Of a stretch of 5,045 nucleotides of DNA, positions 1 to 4,836 are shown one piece after another (position 1 is the stretch's first letter; each line of letters starts with the position of its first letter). The translations under genes were made by a program, and so were the position numbers. Source of the stretch: Erysipelotrichaceae bacterium (GTDB lineage: Bacteria > Bacillota_I > Bacilli_A > Erysipelotrichales > Erysipelotrichaceae); assembly GCA_017419065.1 (NCBI GenBank), contig JAFOMB010000132.1:1-5045 (forward strand), given 5' to 3'. The notes below the pieces were generated by a model, which ran no database searches, had not been told where the DNA came from, and saw nothing but the letters and a program-made list of their open reading frames with translations.

Positions 1-378
1 CCGGATACTATCCAGATCTATGAAGACAACGCGGAGGAGACACAGATGGTCATCGATTCTCTGGAAGATGAGAGGATCAAAGTCAATATCAGGGATATGC
101 TGCTGGCCCATGAAGTCTGTCATGCCCTCCAGAATAAGCATAAGGAACTCTTCATTCACAAGCCTTTAGTATCCTTATGGAAGCTCTTCGGCTATGAGAA
201 CGTCTCAAAGCTGGTCTCATTAGAAGAAGTATGCGCGATGCATTTCGCGAAAAGCTTCCTGCATATGTCCTGTATGCCGTATGTCTATGATGTCTTCATG
301 TGCATGTCCCGGGCTCCTAAGAGAGCCAGGGAGATCTATGAGATGATCATGGACCTGAAGGAGGAGACTGATGAATAG
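1..378 (+). CDS. HEXXH-motif putative metallopeptidase, 5'-truncated by the window edge
   Basis: The frame is open to the left edge, so the gene probably begins upstream. Counting from the first ATG (position 46), a helix ending in LLAHEVCH gives a classic zinc-binding HEXXH motif at residues 22-26 (bases 109-123). About 35 residues later, EEVCAMHFAKSFL (residues 60-72) resembles the ImmA/IrrE pattern in which a glutamate supplies the third metal ligand and is followed by A-x-x-F-A. I infer a small zinc metallopeptidase of that general type; no partner repressor is visible. A GGAGGAG stretch at 33-39 sits 8 bases before the ATG at 46, so a start there is possible. However, it would leave only 21 residues before the metal motif, and the upstream codons (PDTIQIYEDNAEE) read like a genuine strand and helix. 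The stop overlaps the next gene by 8 bases, suggesting translational coupling. The exact family is uncertain. Confidence 0.65.
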   Translation, partial: PDTIQIYEDNAEETQMVIDSLEDERIKVNIRDMLLAHEVCHALQNKHKELFIHKPLVSLWKLFGYENVSKLVSLEEVCAMHFAKSFLHMSCMPYVYDVFMCMSRAPKRAREIYEMIMDLKEETDE

Positions 379-922
379 CTGGATATATCTCTCTATCGCG
401 GTAGGAACGATCGTCCTGATCGCCTCTGTTGTCATCTCTATGAGATGTGAAAGGCCAAAGGGAGAACTCTTCCGTTTCGAAGAGACAAAGGCGCTCTTCC
501 TGATGACGGGATTGGCTGTCCTTTTAGGATACGGGATCCTGGTATACAAGCTCATCGATCCATCCGTCGGAGGATCGGAGAAGGGCTCCTATGGCATGAT
601 CGCCGTCGTAGGCCTTGTGGCCATCCTGATGGCTGCCTATACGATATTATTTGCCTTGAATAAGAAGATCTATGTCTATGATGACAGACTCGTCATCTCG
701 GACGTCTTCGGAAAGACAAAGGACATCTACTGGGAAGACATCAACACGGTCGAAAGACCGGGCATGCAGAGAGCTGCCAGATTCAACTGTGCCGGAGATG
801 TGAGCTTTACAGTATCCGGTGCCAATAAGAACTACAAGAAGTTCATGAATTTCCTGGAACCGAAATTAAAGGGAAACAAGGGAAAGAAACTGCTCGCGCA
901 GATCGAGCGCAACCTGAAATAA
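371..922 (+). CDS. Small membrane protein: three helices plus PH-like C-terminal domain
   Basis: I do not recognise a named gene. The 183-residue product has three hydrophobic segments, at about residues 5-24, 41-63 and 75-97, each long enough to cross the membrane. A soluble tail follows (about 98-165), with a strand-rich pattern: KKIYVYDDRLVISDVFG, then KDIYWEDINTVER. This resembles the bacterial PH-like domains found in small Bacillota membrane proteins (strand, turn, then an 'I.W.dI..v' strand). The C-terminus is lysine-rich (KLKGNKGKK), which suits a cytoplasmic, membrane-proximal tail. The start at 371 is supported by AAGGAGG at 358-364, spaced 6 bases. It lies inside the end of the upstream metallopeptidase-like gene, so the two are probably translated as a coupled pair. 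No catalytic residues are evident. A role in membrane sensing or in scaffolding the upstream protein is inference only. Confidence 0.8.
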   Translation: MNSWIYLSIAVGTIVLIASVVISMRCERPKGELFRFEETKALFLMTGLAVLLGYGILVYKLIDPSVGGSEKGSYGMIAVVGLVAILMAAYTILFALNKKIYVYDDRLVISDVFGKTKDIYWEDINTVERPGMQRAARFNCAGDVSFTVSGANKNYKKFMNFLEPKLKGNKGKKLLAQIERNLK

Positions 923-936
923 TGCATTCTTTATTG

Positions 937-944
937 AAAGGAGG
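937..944 (+). promoter_or_regulatory. Strong ribosome binding site of the RraA-family gene
   Basis: AAAGGAGG ends 5 bases before the ATG at 950 and fixes that start. The gap after the preceding stop codon (922) is only 27 bases. I could not find a convincing promoter there, so transcription from upstream, or from a promoter hidden in the preceding gene, is likely. Confidence 0.8.
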
Positions 945-949
945 AACTC

Positions 950-1912
950 ATGCAGTTTAACAATAGAGAAGACATCATACAGATCACGCCTTTATGGAAG
1001 GGCGAAAGATTCCCGGACGGACGTCCGAAAGTACCGGATGAAGTCCTTGACAAGATCAGAAACCTGGCTCTGGAAGAAGTCTGGGAGATCTGCTACTACG
1101 AGCACTACGATTACCAGTTCCAGAACGGCTTCCGCCACACCAATCCGAAGATGTCTAAGCCGACTGTCGGAAGAGCTGTCACAACGAGCTTCGTCCCGAT
1201 CCGTCTGGACCTCGAAGTGGCGATGAAGAAGCAGTGCAAGGACCAGGGATTCAAGGGCGATAGAGCTATGTATAACATCTGGGTCGTCGACAACCTCGTC
1301 GAACATGACGTCTGGGTCATCGACCTCTTCGATAAGTGCAAATACGGCACGATCATCGGCGGCAACCTCGGTACGACTATCAAGAGAAACACCAAGGACG
1401 GCGGCGCTGTCGTCTGGGGTGCTGTCAGAGACTTAGGTCAGCTGGCAGAGATGGAAGAGATCAATGTCTTCTACCGTGATACCGATCCGACACCGTTAAG
1501 AGATCATGTCATGATCTCCGTCAACGGACCGACCAGGATCGGCAATGCCGTATGTCTGCCGGGTGATGTCGTCTATGCCTGCGAAGCCGGTGTCTACTTC
1601 ATCCCGCCGCATCTCGCCATGAGAGTCGTCGAACAGGGTGAAAAGACCAAGTGCAAGGATGCCTTCGGATTCCAGAGGATCAGAGAAGGCGTCTACAATG
1701 GCAAGCAGATCGATACCTTCCCTTGGCCGAAGGAAATGCTGGATGACCTGCAGAACTGGATCCAGAATGATCCAAACGGTGCTCCGTACCGTCATCTCAA
1801 CTGGGATGTCGAATACGAAGAAGCCAGAACAGGCCTCTCCGCCTTCAACAAGCGTCACTGGGGCGATACGCAGATGGTACCGCTCAACGAAGTTGACAAG
1901 TACTACGAATAA
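950..1912 (+). CDS. Long-form RraA-family protein (aldolase/decarboxylase fold)
   Basis: The 320-residue protein carries the RraA / HMG-aldolase core. GTIIGGNLGT (133-142) corresponds to the pocket loop. GAVRDLGQL (157-165) holds the Arg160-Asp161 pair that binds substrate carboxylate and divalent metal in characterised 4-hydroxy-4-methyl-2-oxoglutarate aldolases. INVFYRDTDPTP (171-182) and GNAVCLPGDVVYACEAGVYFIPP (198-220) match the later core strands. Known members cleave 4-hydroxy-2-keto acids or decarboxylate oxaloacetate; others, such as E. coli RraA, bind RNase E. Classic RraA is about 160 residues. Here an N-terminal block of about 130 residues (WKGERFPDGRPKVPD near 16-30; VGRAVTTSFVPIRLDL near 73-88) and a C-terminal extension of about 90 residues are added, as in the longer proteins usually annotated only as 'RraA family'. 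The Asp common in the 'GDlvvaDedGV' strand is replaced (ACEAGV). I favour a metabolic aldolase/decarboxylase over an RNase regulator. C-ending codons suggest good expression. Substrate unknown. Confidence 0.88.
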   Translation: MQFNNREDIIQITPLWKGERFPDGRPKVPDEVLDKIRNLALEEVWEICYYEHYDYQFQNGFRHTNPKMSKPTVGRAVTTSFVPIRLDLEVAMKKQCKDQGFKGDRAMYNIWVVDNLVEHDVWVIDLFDKCKYGTIIGGNLGTTIKRNTKDGGAVVWGAVRDLGQLAEMEEINVFYRDTDPTPLRDHVMISVNGPTRIGNAVCLPGDVVYACEAGVYFIPPHLAMRVVEQGEKTKCKDAFGFQRIREGVYNGKQIDTFPWPKEMLDDLQNWIQNDPNGAPYRHLNWDVEYEEARTGLSAFNKRHWGDTQMVPLNEVDKYYE

Positions 1913-1938
1913 TTCCCCAACATATTTATACCCTTTAG

Positions 1939-1964
1939 AAAAGACGGCTTAAGAGCCGTCTTTT
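1939..1964. terminator. Bidirectional rho-independent terminator
   Basis: A perfect 11-base-pair stem (AAAAGACGGCT at 1939-1949 with AGCCGTCTTTT at 1954-1964) closes on a 4-base TAAG loop. The A run on the left and T run on the right allow function on both strands. It lies 26 bases after the RraA-family stop and 27 bases beyond the stop of the convergent creatininase-family gene, so it probably ends both transcripts. Confidence 0.9.
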
Positions 1965-1991
1965 CGTTTATATAGATATTTATATCCTTAC

Positions 1992-2714
1992 TTACATGAT
2001 GTCATTGATGAGGTGTACGACTTCATCGATGATGGCATCCAGGAAGAGTTTTCCCTTTTCCTCCGTTGCCAGGGAAGGATCGCCATAGCTTCCTACGGTG
2101 ATGTATTCATCCCAGGAGATCGGACGGTACTTGGCAGCTGCCGGTAATTCCGGGAAGTCCTTTTCGGCCTTGGAGAGGTCGACAAGATCCGGACGGACAC
2201 ATAACATCATGGATGTCTCCATCTCACCCGCATGGACGCAGTTGCACGGAATAGGGGATTCCAGGACACCCTTGAGTTCCTTGGAGAAGGTCTGGGTGTA
2301 GTACCAGACATTGTGCAGGTCGTGGGTGTTGACCAGTTCTCTGGCGACATCCTTCATGGCCTGGCCGTTTCCGTTGTGTCCGGCTAAAAGGAGAATGTTC
2401 TTCGCTCCGAAGCTCTCTAAGGATAAGATGATCTCTTTTAATACTGCTTTTAATGTGTCGTTGGACAGGGAGATGGATCCCGGGAACTTCCTGGCGCTCC
2501 ATACCTGGCCATAGTTGATGTTCGGCATGACGATGGCATCGCATCTCTTTGCTGCTTCCATGGCCATGTGATGGCCTAATACATTGTCGGTATCTAAAGC
2601 CATATGATAGCCGTGCTGTTCACAGGAACCGGCCGTAACGATGACACACTTCGCTTCCTTGATCCTCTCTGCGAATTCAAGACGGGTCATGTCGCCGGCA
2701 TAGATTTTTTTCAT
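1992..2714 (-). CDS. Creatininase-family metal-dependent amidohydrolase
   Basis: The 240-residue length is normal for the family. Metal-site motifs appear in order: GSCEQHGYH (residues 29-37; Glu32 and His34), LDTD (40-43; Asp43), AGHNGN (111-116; His112) and HAGEMETS (161-168; Glu164). The family uses two divalent metals to hydrolyse cyclic amides and related bonds. Members include creatinine amidohydrolase, formamidopyrimidine deformylase, MftE and, as I recall, ring-opening inositol-pathway hydrolases. True creatininase has His-Tyr-Glu where this has His-Asn-Gly, so creatinine is an unlikely substrate. The open frame extends upstream to a TTG at 2747, but that codon falls in the -10 element of the predicted promoter. 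The ATG at 2714 has GGAGG (2728-2724) 9 bases away, so I chose it. The gene is divergent from an ascorbate-type PTS operon and convergent with an RraA-type gene, suggesting ring opening of an imported sugar derivative (inference). Confidence 0.88.
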   Translation of the reverse strand: MKKIYAGDMTRLEFAERIKEAKCVIVTAGSCEQHGYHMALDTDNVLGHHMAMEAAKRCDAIVMPNINYGQVWSARKFPGSISLSNDTLKAVLKEIILSLESFGAKNILLLAGHNGNGQAMKDVARELVNTHDLHNVWYYTQTFSKELKGVLESPIPCNCVHAGEMETSMMLCVRPDLVDLSKAEKDFPELPAAAKYRPISWDEYITVGSYGDPSLATEEKGKLFLDAIIDEVVHLINDIM

Positions 2715-2723
2715 ATAAATGGT

Positions 2724-2728
2724 CCTCC
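2724..2728 (-). promoter_or_regulatory. Ribosome binding site that decides the creatininase-family start
   Basis: On the minus strand GGAGG lies 9 bases before the ATG at 2714. The upstream in-frame TTG at 2747 has no comparable site and overlaps the promoter, so the shorter protein is preferred. Confidence 0.8.
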
Positions 2729-2746
2729 ACTCCTCTTTACGATTCA

Positions 2747-2776
2747 AATATAGGGATTAATTTTCATTTTTGTCAA
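2747..2776 (-). promoter_or_regulatory. Predicted sigma-A promoter of the creatininase-family gene
   Basis: Read on the minus strand, TTGACA (2776-2771, perfect -35) is followed after 18 bases by TATATT (2752-2747, 5 of 6 to the -10 consensus). Transcription would start near 2740, giving a leader of about 26 bases to the ATG at 2714, with the GGAGG ribosome site inside it. Confidence 0.75.
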
Positions 2777-2798
2777 CAAAATTTCTTAAAAAGTGGAA

Positions 2799-2822
2799 TT
2801 ATACGATAATATTATCATAAAA
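2799..2822. promoter_or_regulatory. Near-palindromic operator candidate in the divergent control region
   Basis: The inverted repeat has 10 of 12 paired positions around a perfect 12-base core, GATAATATTATC (2805-2816). Its right end lies 3 bases before the -35 box of the PTS promoter (2826) and its left end 22 bases behind the -35 box of the creatininase-family promoter (2776), so one bound protein could affect both directions. The minus-strand sequence TTTTATGATAATATTATC (2822-2805) recurs with one mismatch before the DeoR-type regulator gene, which is the main reason to call it an operator. Confidence 0.65.
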
Positions 2823-2825
2823 TGA

Positions 2826-2854
2826 TTGACTTTTATGAAACTGGGGAGAATAAT
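2826..2854 (+). promoter_or_regulatory. Predicted sigma-A promoter of the PTS operon
   Basis: TTGACT (2826-2831, 5 of 6 to the -35 consensus), an exact 17-base spacer and AATAAT (2849-2854, 5 of 6 to the -10 consensus) predict a transcript start near 2861. The ribosome binding site and the ATG at 2885 follow within about 24 bases. Its position inside the open upstream part of the IIC reading frame argues against the earlier ATG at 2822. Confidence 0.75.
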
Positions 2855-2869
2855 GAGGTTGTCATTTTT

Positions 2870-2876
2870 AAGGAGG
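2870..2876 (+). promoter_or_regulatory. Ribosome binding site that decides the IIC start
   Basis: AAGGAGG lies 8 bases before the ATG at 2885. The earlier in-frame ATG at 2822 has no ribosome site and would lie upstream of the predicted transcript start. Confidence 0.85.
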
Positions 2877-2884
2877 AACAAAAA

Positions 2885-4324
2885 ATGCAACAGATCCTGT
2901 CCAGCATCTCTTCGAACCTGCTGACACAGCCTGCCTACATTATCGGTCTTCTGGTATTTGTAGGTATGCTCGCCTTAAAGAAGCCTGTCTATGAAGCTGT
3001 CGCTTCCATGGTCAAGGCTGTCGTAGGCTACTTCATTCTTTCCATCGGTTCCGGAGGCTTCACTTCCACCTTCCGTCCGATCGTCAACGCACTGGCTTCC
3101 AAGTTCAACATCACGGCCGCTCTGATCGATACGTACACACAGCAGGCCCAGATGAATGACCCGGCTGAAGGCTTCTTCGCCCACTATCCGGAAGCTATGG
3201 GCTACATCATGGTCGCCTTCGTCATCGCCATCGCTGTCAACTTCGTCTTAGTTGCCCTTGGCAAGCACACGAAGATCCGTACCCTGTTCACGACAGGACA
3301 CATCATCCAGTCCTATCCGTTACTGTGGTTCTGGTTCATCGTCATCTTAAGACCGGAATCCTACAACATGGCTACAGCAGTCGTCTTAGGTATCTTCTGC
3401 GGCGTCTGGGCTTCTGTCGGTTCTAACCTTACCGTTGAAGCTACTCAGAAACTCACAGGCGGTGCTAACTTCGCTGTCGGTCACCAGGAAATGTTAGGTA
3501 TCTGGCTCACCAGCAAGATCGCTCCGAAACTCGGCAAGGAAGAAGACAACTTCGAAAATCTCCAGATGCCGGGCTGGCTCTCCATCTTCTCCGATAATAT
3601 CGTTTCTACTTCTATCCTGATGCTGATCTTCATGGGCATCGTCATGCTGATCATCGGTCCGGAAACCATGTCCCAGTTTGATACCAGCTACAAGGTAAGC
3701 ACCTGGTACAGCCTCTATATCTTCAAGACATGCTTACACTTCGCTGTCTACATGAACATCCTGCTCTCCGGTGTCAGACTCTTCGTCGGTGAACTGACAA
3801 AGGCCTTCAGAGGCTTCTCCGACAAGCTCTTAAAGGGTTCCATGCCGGCTGTCGACTGCGCTGTCACTTACAGCTTCGTCCCGGCCAATGTCCCGGTCTT
3901 AGGCTTCGCCTTAGGTTTCATCGGTGAACTCATCGGTATCGGCATCCTCTTACTTGTCAAGGCTCCGATCCTGCTCTTACCGGCCTTCATCCCGTTATTC
4001 TTCGATAACGCTACCCTGGCCTGCTTCGCCAACAGATACGGCGGCAGAAAAGCAGCCATCATCCTGCCTCTTCTCAACGGTCTCTTCCAGGTCGCCATCT
4101 CCGAACTGATGCTTCTGTTCTTCCAGAGCAACGGCTTCGCTCTGTCCGCCTGGGGTGCCTTCTTCGATAACAACTCTCTGTTACCGGCATTACTGCTCGG
4201 TGTCAAGGCTTTAGGTCCTATCCCGTGGATGCTGATCCTCTCTGTCGTCCTTCTCGCTGTCACACAGCTCTACTACAGAAGAAACAAAGAACACTACTGG
4301 GATCACGTCGAAGAAGAAGACTGA
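2885..4324 (+). CDS. PTS permease IIC subunit, ascorbate (UlaA/SgaT) family
   Basis: The 479-residue polytopic membrane protein fits the UlaA family in length and order of motifs. Near the N-terminus, LTQPAYIIGLLVFVGMLALKKP (13-34) matches the first helix and the 'KKP' turn. LFTTGH (134-139), AVGHQEMLG (197-205), then the loop NFENLQMPGWLSIFSD (222-237) match UlaA's 'TGH', 'GH' and 'lP..lsf..d' landmarks. VGELTKAFRG (301-310) and PAVDCAVTYSFVP (321-333) match the second-half repeat, and FFDNATLACFANRYGGRKA (372-390) the following segment. His139, His200-Gln201 and Asp324 fall where the structurally described ascorbate pocket supplies polar ligands (from memory). The family translocates the sugar while IIB phosphorylates it. 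Unlike galactitol- or fructose-type IICs, this architecture stands alone, with IIB in a separate gene 41 bases downstream. L-ascorbate is one candidate substrate, but family members near different catabolic genes probably carry other sugars or sugar acids. Confidence 0.9.
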   Translation: MQQILSSISSNLLTQPAYIIGLLVFVGMLALKKPVYEAVASMVKAVVGYFILSIGSGGFTSTFRPIVNALASKFNITAALIDTYTQQAQMNDPAEGFFAHYPEAMGYIMVAFVIAIAVNFVLVALGKHTKIRTLFTTGHIIQSYPLLWFWFIVILRPESYNMATAVVLGIFCGVWASVGSNLTVEATQKLTGGANFAVGHQEMLGIWLTSKIAPKLGKEEDNFENLQMPGWLSIFSDNIVSTSILMLIFMGIVMLIIGPETMSQFDTSYKVSTWYSLYIFKTCLHFAVYMNILLSGVRLFVGELTKAFRGFSDKLLKGSMPAVDCAVTYSFVPANVPVLGFALGFIGELIGIGILLLVKAPILLLPAFIPLFFDNATLACFANRYGGRKAAIILPLLNGLFQVAISELMLLFFQSNGFALSAWGAFFDNNSLLPALLLGVKALGPIPWMLILSVVLLAVTQLYYRRNKEHYWDHVEEED

Positions 4325-4365
4325 TCCTCATATCAAACAGTATTTAGAAAAGGAGAATATTCATT

Positions 4366-4656
4366 ATGCTTAAAGTTTTAGTTGCCTGCGGAAACGGCAT
4401 GGGCACCAGCATGCTGATCAAGAACAGAGCGGAAAAGACCTTCAAGAAGCTCGGTCTTGACGCTACCTTCGACCATTCCGGTCTTGATGAAGCCGCTGCC
4501 GCTGCTGCACAGTACGACCTCGTGTTCACACCGATGAACCTTGTGAAGCAGTTCGACCTGCCGAAGAGCTGCACGACCAAAATCATCGGCATGGTGAACG
4601 TCCTTTCCGAACAGGAAATGGTCGACAGACTCCGCGAGAACGGCGTCATCGACTAG
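4366..4656 (+). CDS. PTS IIB subunit, ascorbate (UlaB/SgaB) family
   Basis: The 96-residue cytosolic protein is the usual length for a lone IIB of the lactose/ascorbate-type Rossmann-like fold. The N-terminal strand runs straight into the phosphate-binding loop, VLVACGNGMGTSM (4-16). Cys8 is the residue phosphorylated by IIA, and the following glycine/serine-rich loop cradles the phosphate. LVFTPMNLVKQFDLP (about 52-66) and IIGMVNVLSEQEM (73-85) match the later core ('ii.....i...i', then 'vigv.n.ls..e'). It takes phosphate from a IIA protein not seen here and passes it to the sugar at the IIC subunit encoded just upstream. AGGAG (4351-4355) stands 10 bases before the ATG. The 41-base gap after IIC and the terminator after this gene indicate a two-gene transcript. 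Confidence 0.92.
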   Translation: MLKVLVACGNGMGTSMLIKNRAEKTFKKLGLDATFDHSGLDEAAAAAAQYDLVFTPMNLVKQFDLPKSCTTKIIGMVNVLSEQEMVDRLRENGVID

Positions 4657-4668
4657 TCCTCCGTCTTT

Positions 4669-4719
4669 CAGGGAAGAGAAGAAGTTTATCATACCCCTTT
4701 CTGATACCTGCTCTTCCTG
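4669..4719 (+). other. Imperfect stem-loop in the 3' region of the PTS transcript
   Basis: CAGGGAAGAG (4669-4678) can pair with CTCTTCCTG (4711-4719) with one bulged base. Inside the loop, TATCA (4687-4691) can pair with TGATA (4702-4706). No poly-T follows, so it is not itself a terminator. It might stabilise the 3' end of the mRNA. Significance is uncertain. Confidence 0.35.
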
Positions 4720-4731
4720 TAAGAACGTCAC

Positions 4732-4757
4732 AAAGCAGAGACACCCGTCTCTGCTTT
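4732..4757 (+). terminator. Rho-independent terminator of the PTS operon
   Basis: A perfect 11-base-pair stem (AAAGCAGAGAC at 4732-4742 with GTCTCTGCTTT at 4747-4757) has a 4-base ACCC loop and a T-rich tail to about 4764. It lies 75 bases after the IIB stop and separates the PTS transcript from the regulator gene. Confidence 0.92.
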
Positions 4758-4760
4758 TTG

Positions 4761-4784
4761 TTTTATGATAATATGATCTAAATA
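4761..4784. promoter_or_regulatory. Second copy of the operator candidate, upstream of the regulator gene
   Basis: TTTTATGATAATATGATC (4761-4778) matches the minus strand of the divergent-promoter site (2822-2805) at 17 of 18 positions. Over 24 bases it is itself an imperfect inverted repeat (8 of 12 pairs). It begins in the T-rich tail of the PTS terminator and ends 52 bases before the regulator start codon, a fitting place for autoregulation. Confidence 0.6.
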
Positions 4785-4820
4785 TATGAAATTAGTTTCG
4801 AAAAATGCCCTTAAAACTAG

Positions 4821-4826
4821 TAAAAT
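4821..4826 (+). promoter_or_regulatory. Possible -10 element of the DeoR-type gene
   Basis: TAAAAT matches 5 of 6 bases of the -10 consensus and would start transcription near 4833, three or four bases before the ATG. The only -35-like sequence upstream (TTTCGA, 4796-4801, 19-base spacer) is weak. TATGAT sequences at 4764 and 4772 are alternatives that would give a longer leader. Confidence 0.35.
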
Positions 4827-4836
4827 AGAATTATAG

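Noticed and set aside
918..923. AATAAT as a -10 box for a separate RraA promoter
   Set aside because: No -35-like sequence exists at the right distance (the region is CGCGCA-like), so I did not call a promoter there.
1496..1858. 120-residue minus-strand reading frame opposite the RraA-family gene
   Set aside because: It is fully antisense to a well-supported gene, with no domain pattern and no promoter or ribosome site.
2715..2747. Longer N-terminus for the creatininase-family protein, starting at the TTG at 2747
   Set aside because: The TTG lies in the predicted -10 element, has no ribosome binding site, and the added residues read through the GAGGAG/GGAGG ribosome-site region.
2822..2884. 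Longer N-terminus for IIC, starting at the ATG at 2822
   Set aside because: The extension contains the -35/-10 promoter and the AAGGAGG site, is hydrophilic and unlike UlaA N-termini, and has no ribosome site of its own.
3868..4263. 131-residue minus-strand reading frame opposite IIC
   Set aside because: It is antisense to conserved UlaA-type motifs, and its proline/lysine/arginine-rich composition is typical of a reversed membrane-protein frame.
2885..4324. Galactitol-type (GatC) identity for the IIC protein
   Set aside because: The TGH and GHQ motifs, the FENLQMPGWLSI loop and the GELTKAF...PAVDC segment match the UlaA/SgaT family better, and the adjacent IIB is also of UlaB type.
4378..4731. 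117-residue minus-strand reading frame opposite IIB
   Set aside because: It lies antisense to a clear IIB gene, spans its stop and the 3' hairpin, and shows no recognisable domain; it is a by-product of the C-ending codon bias.
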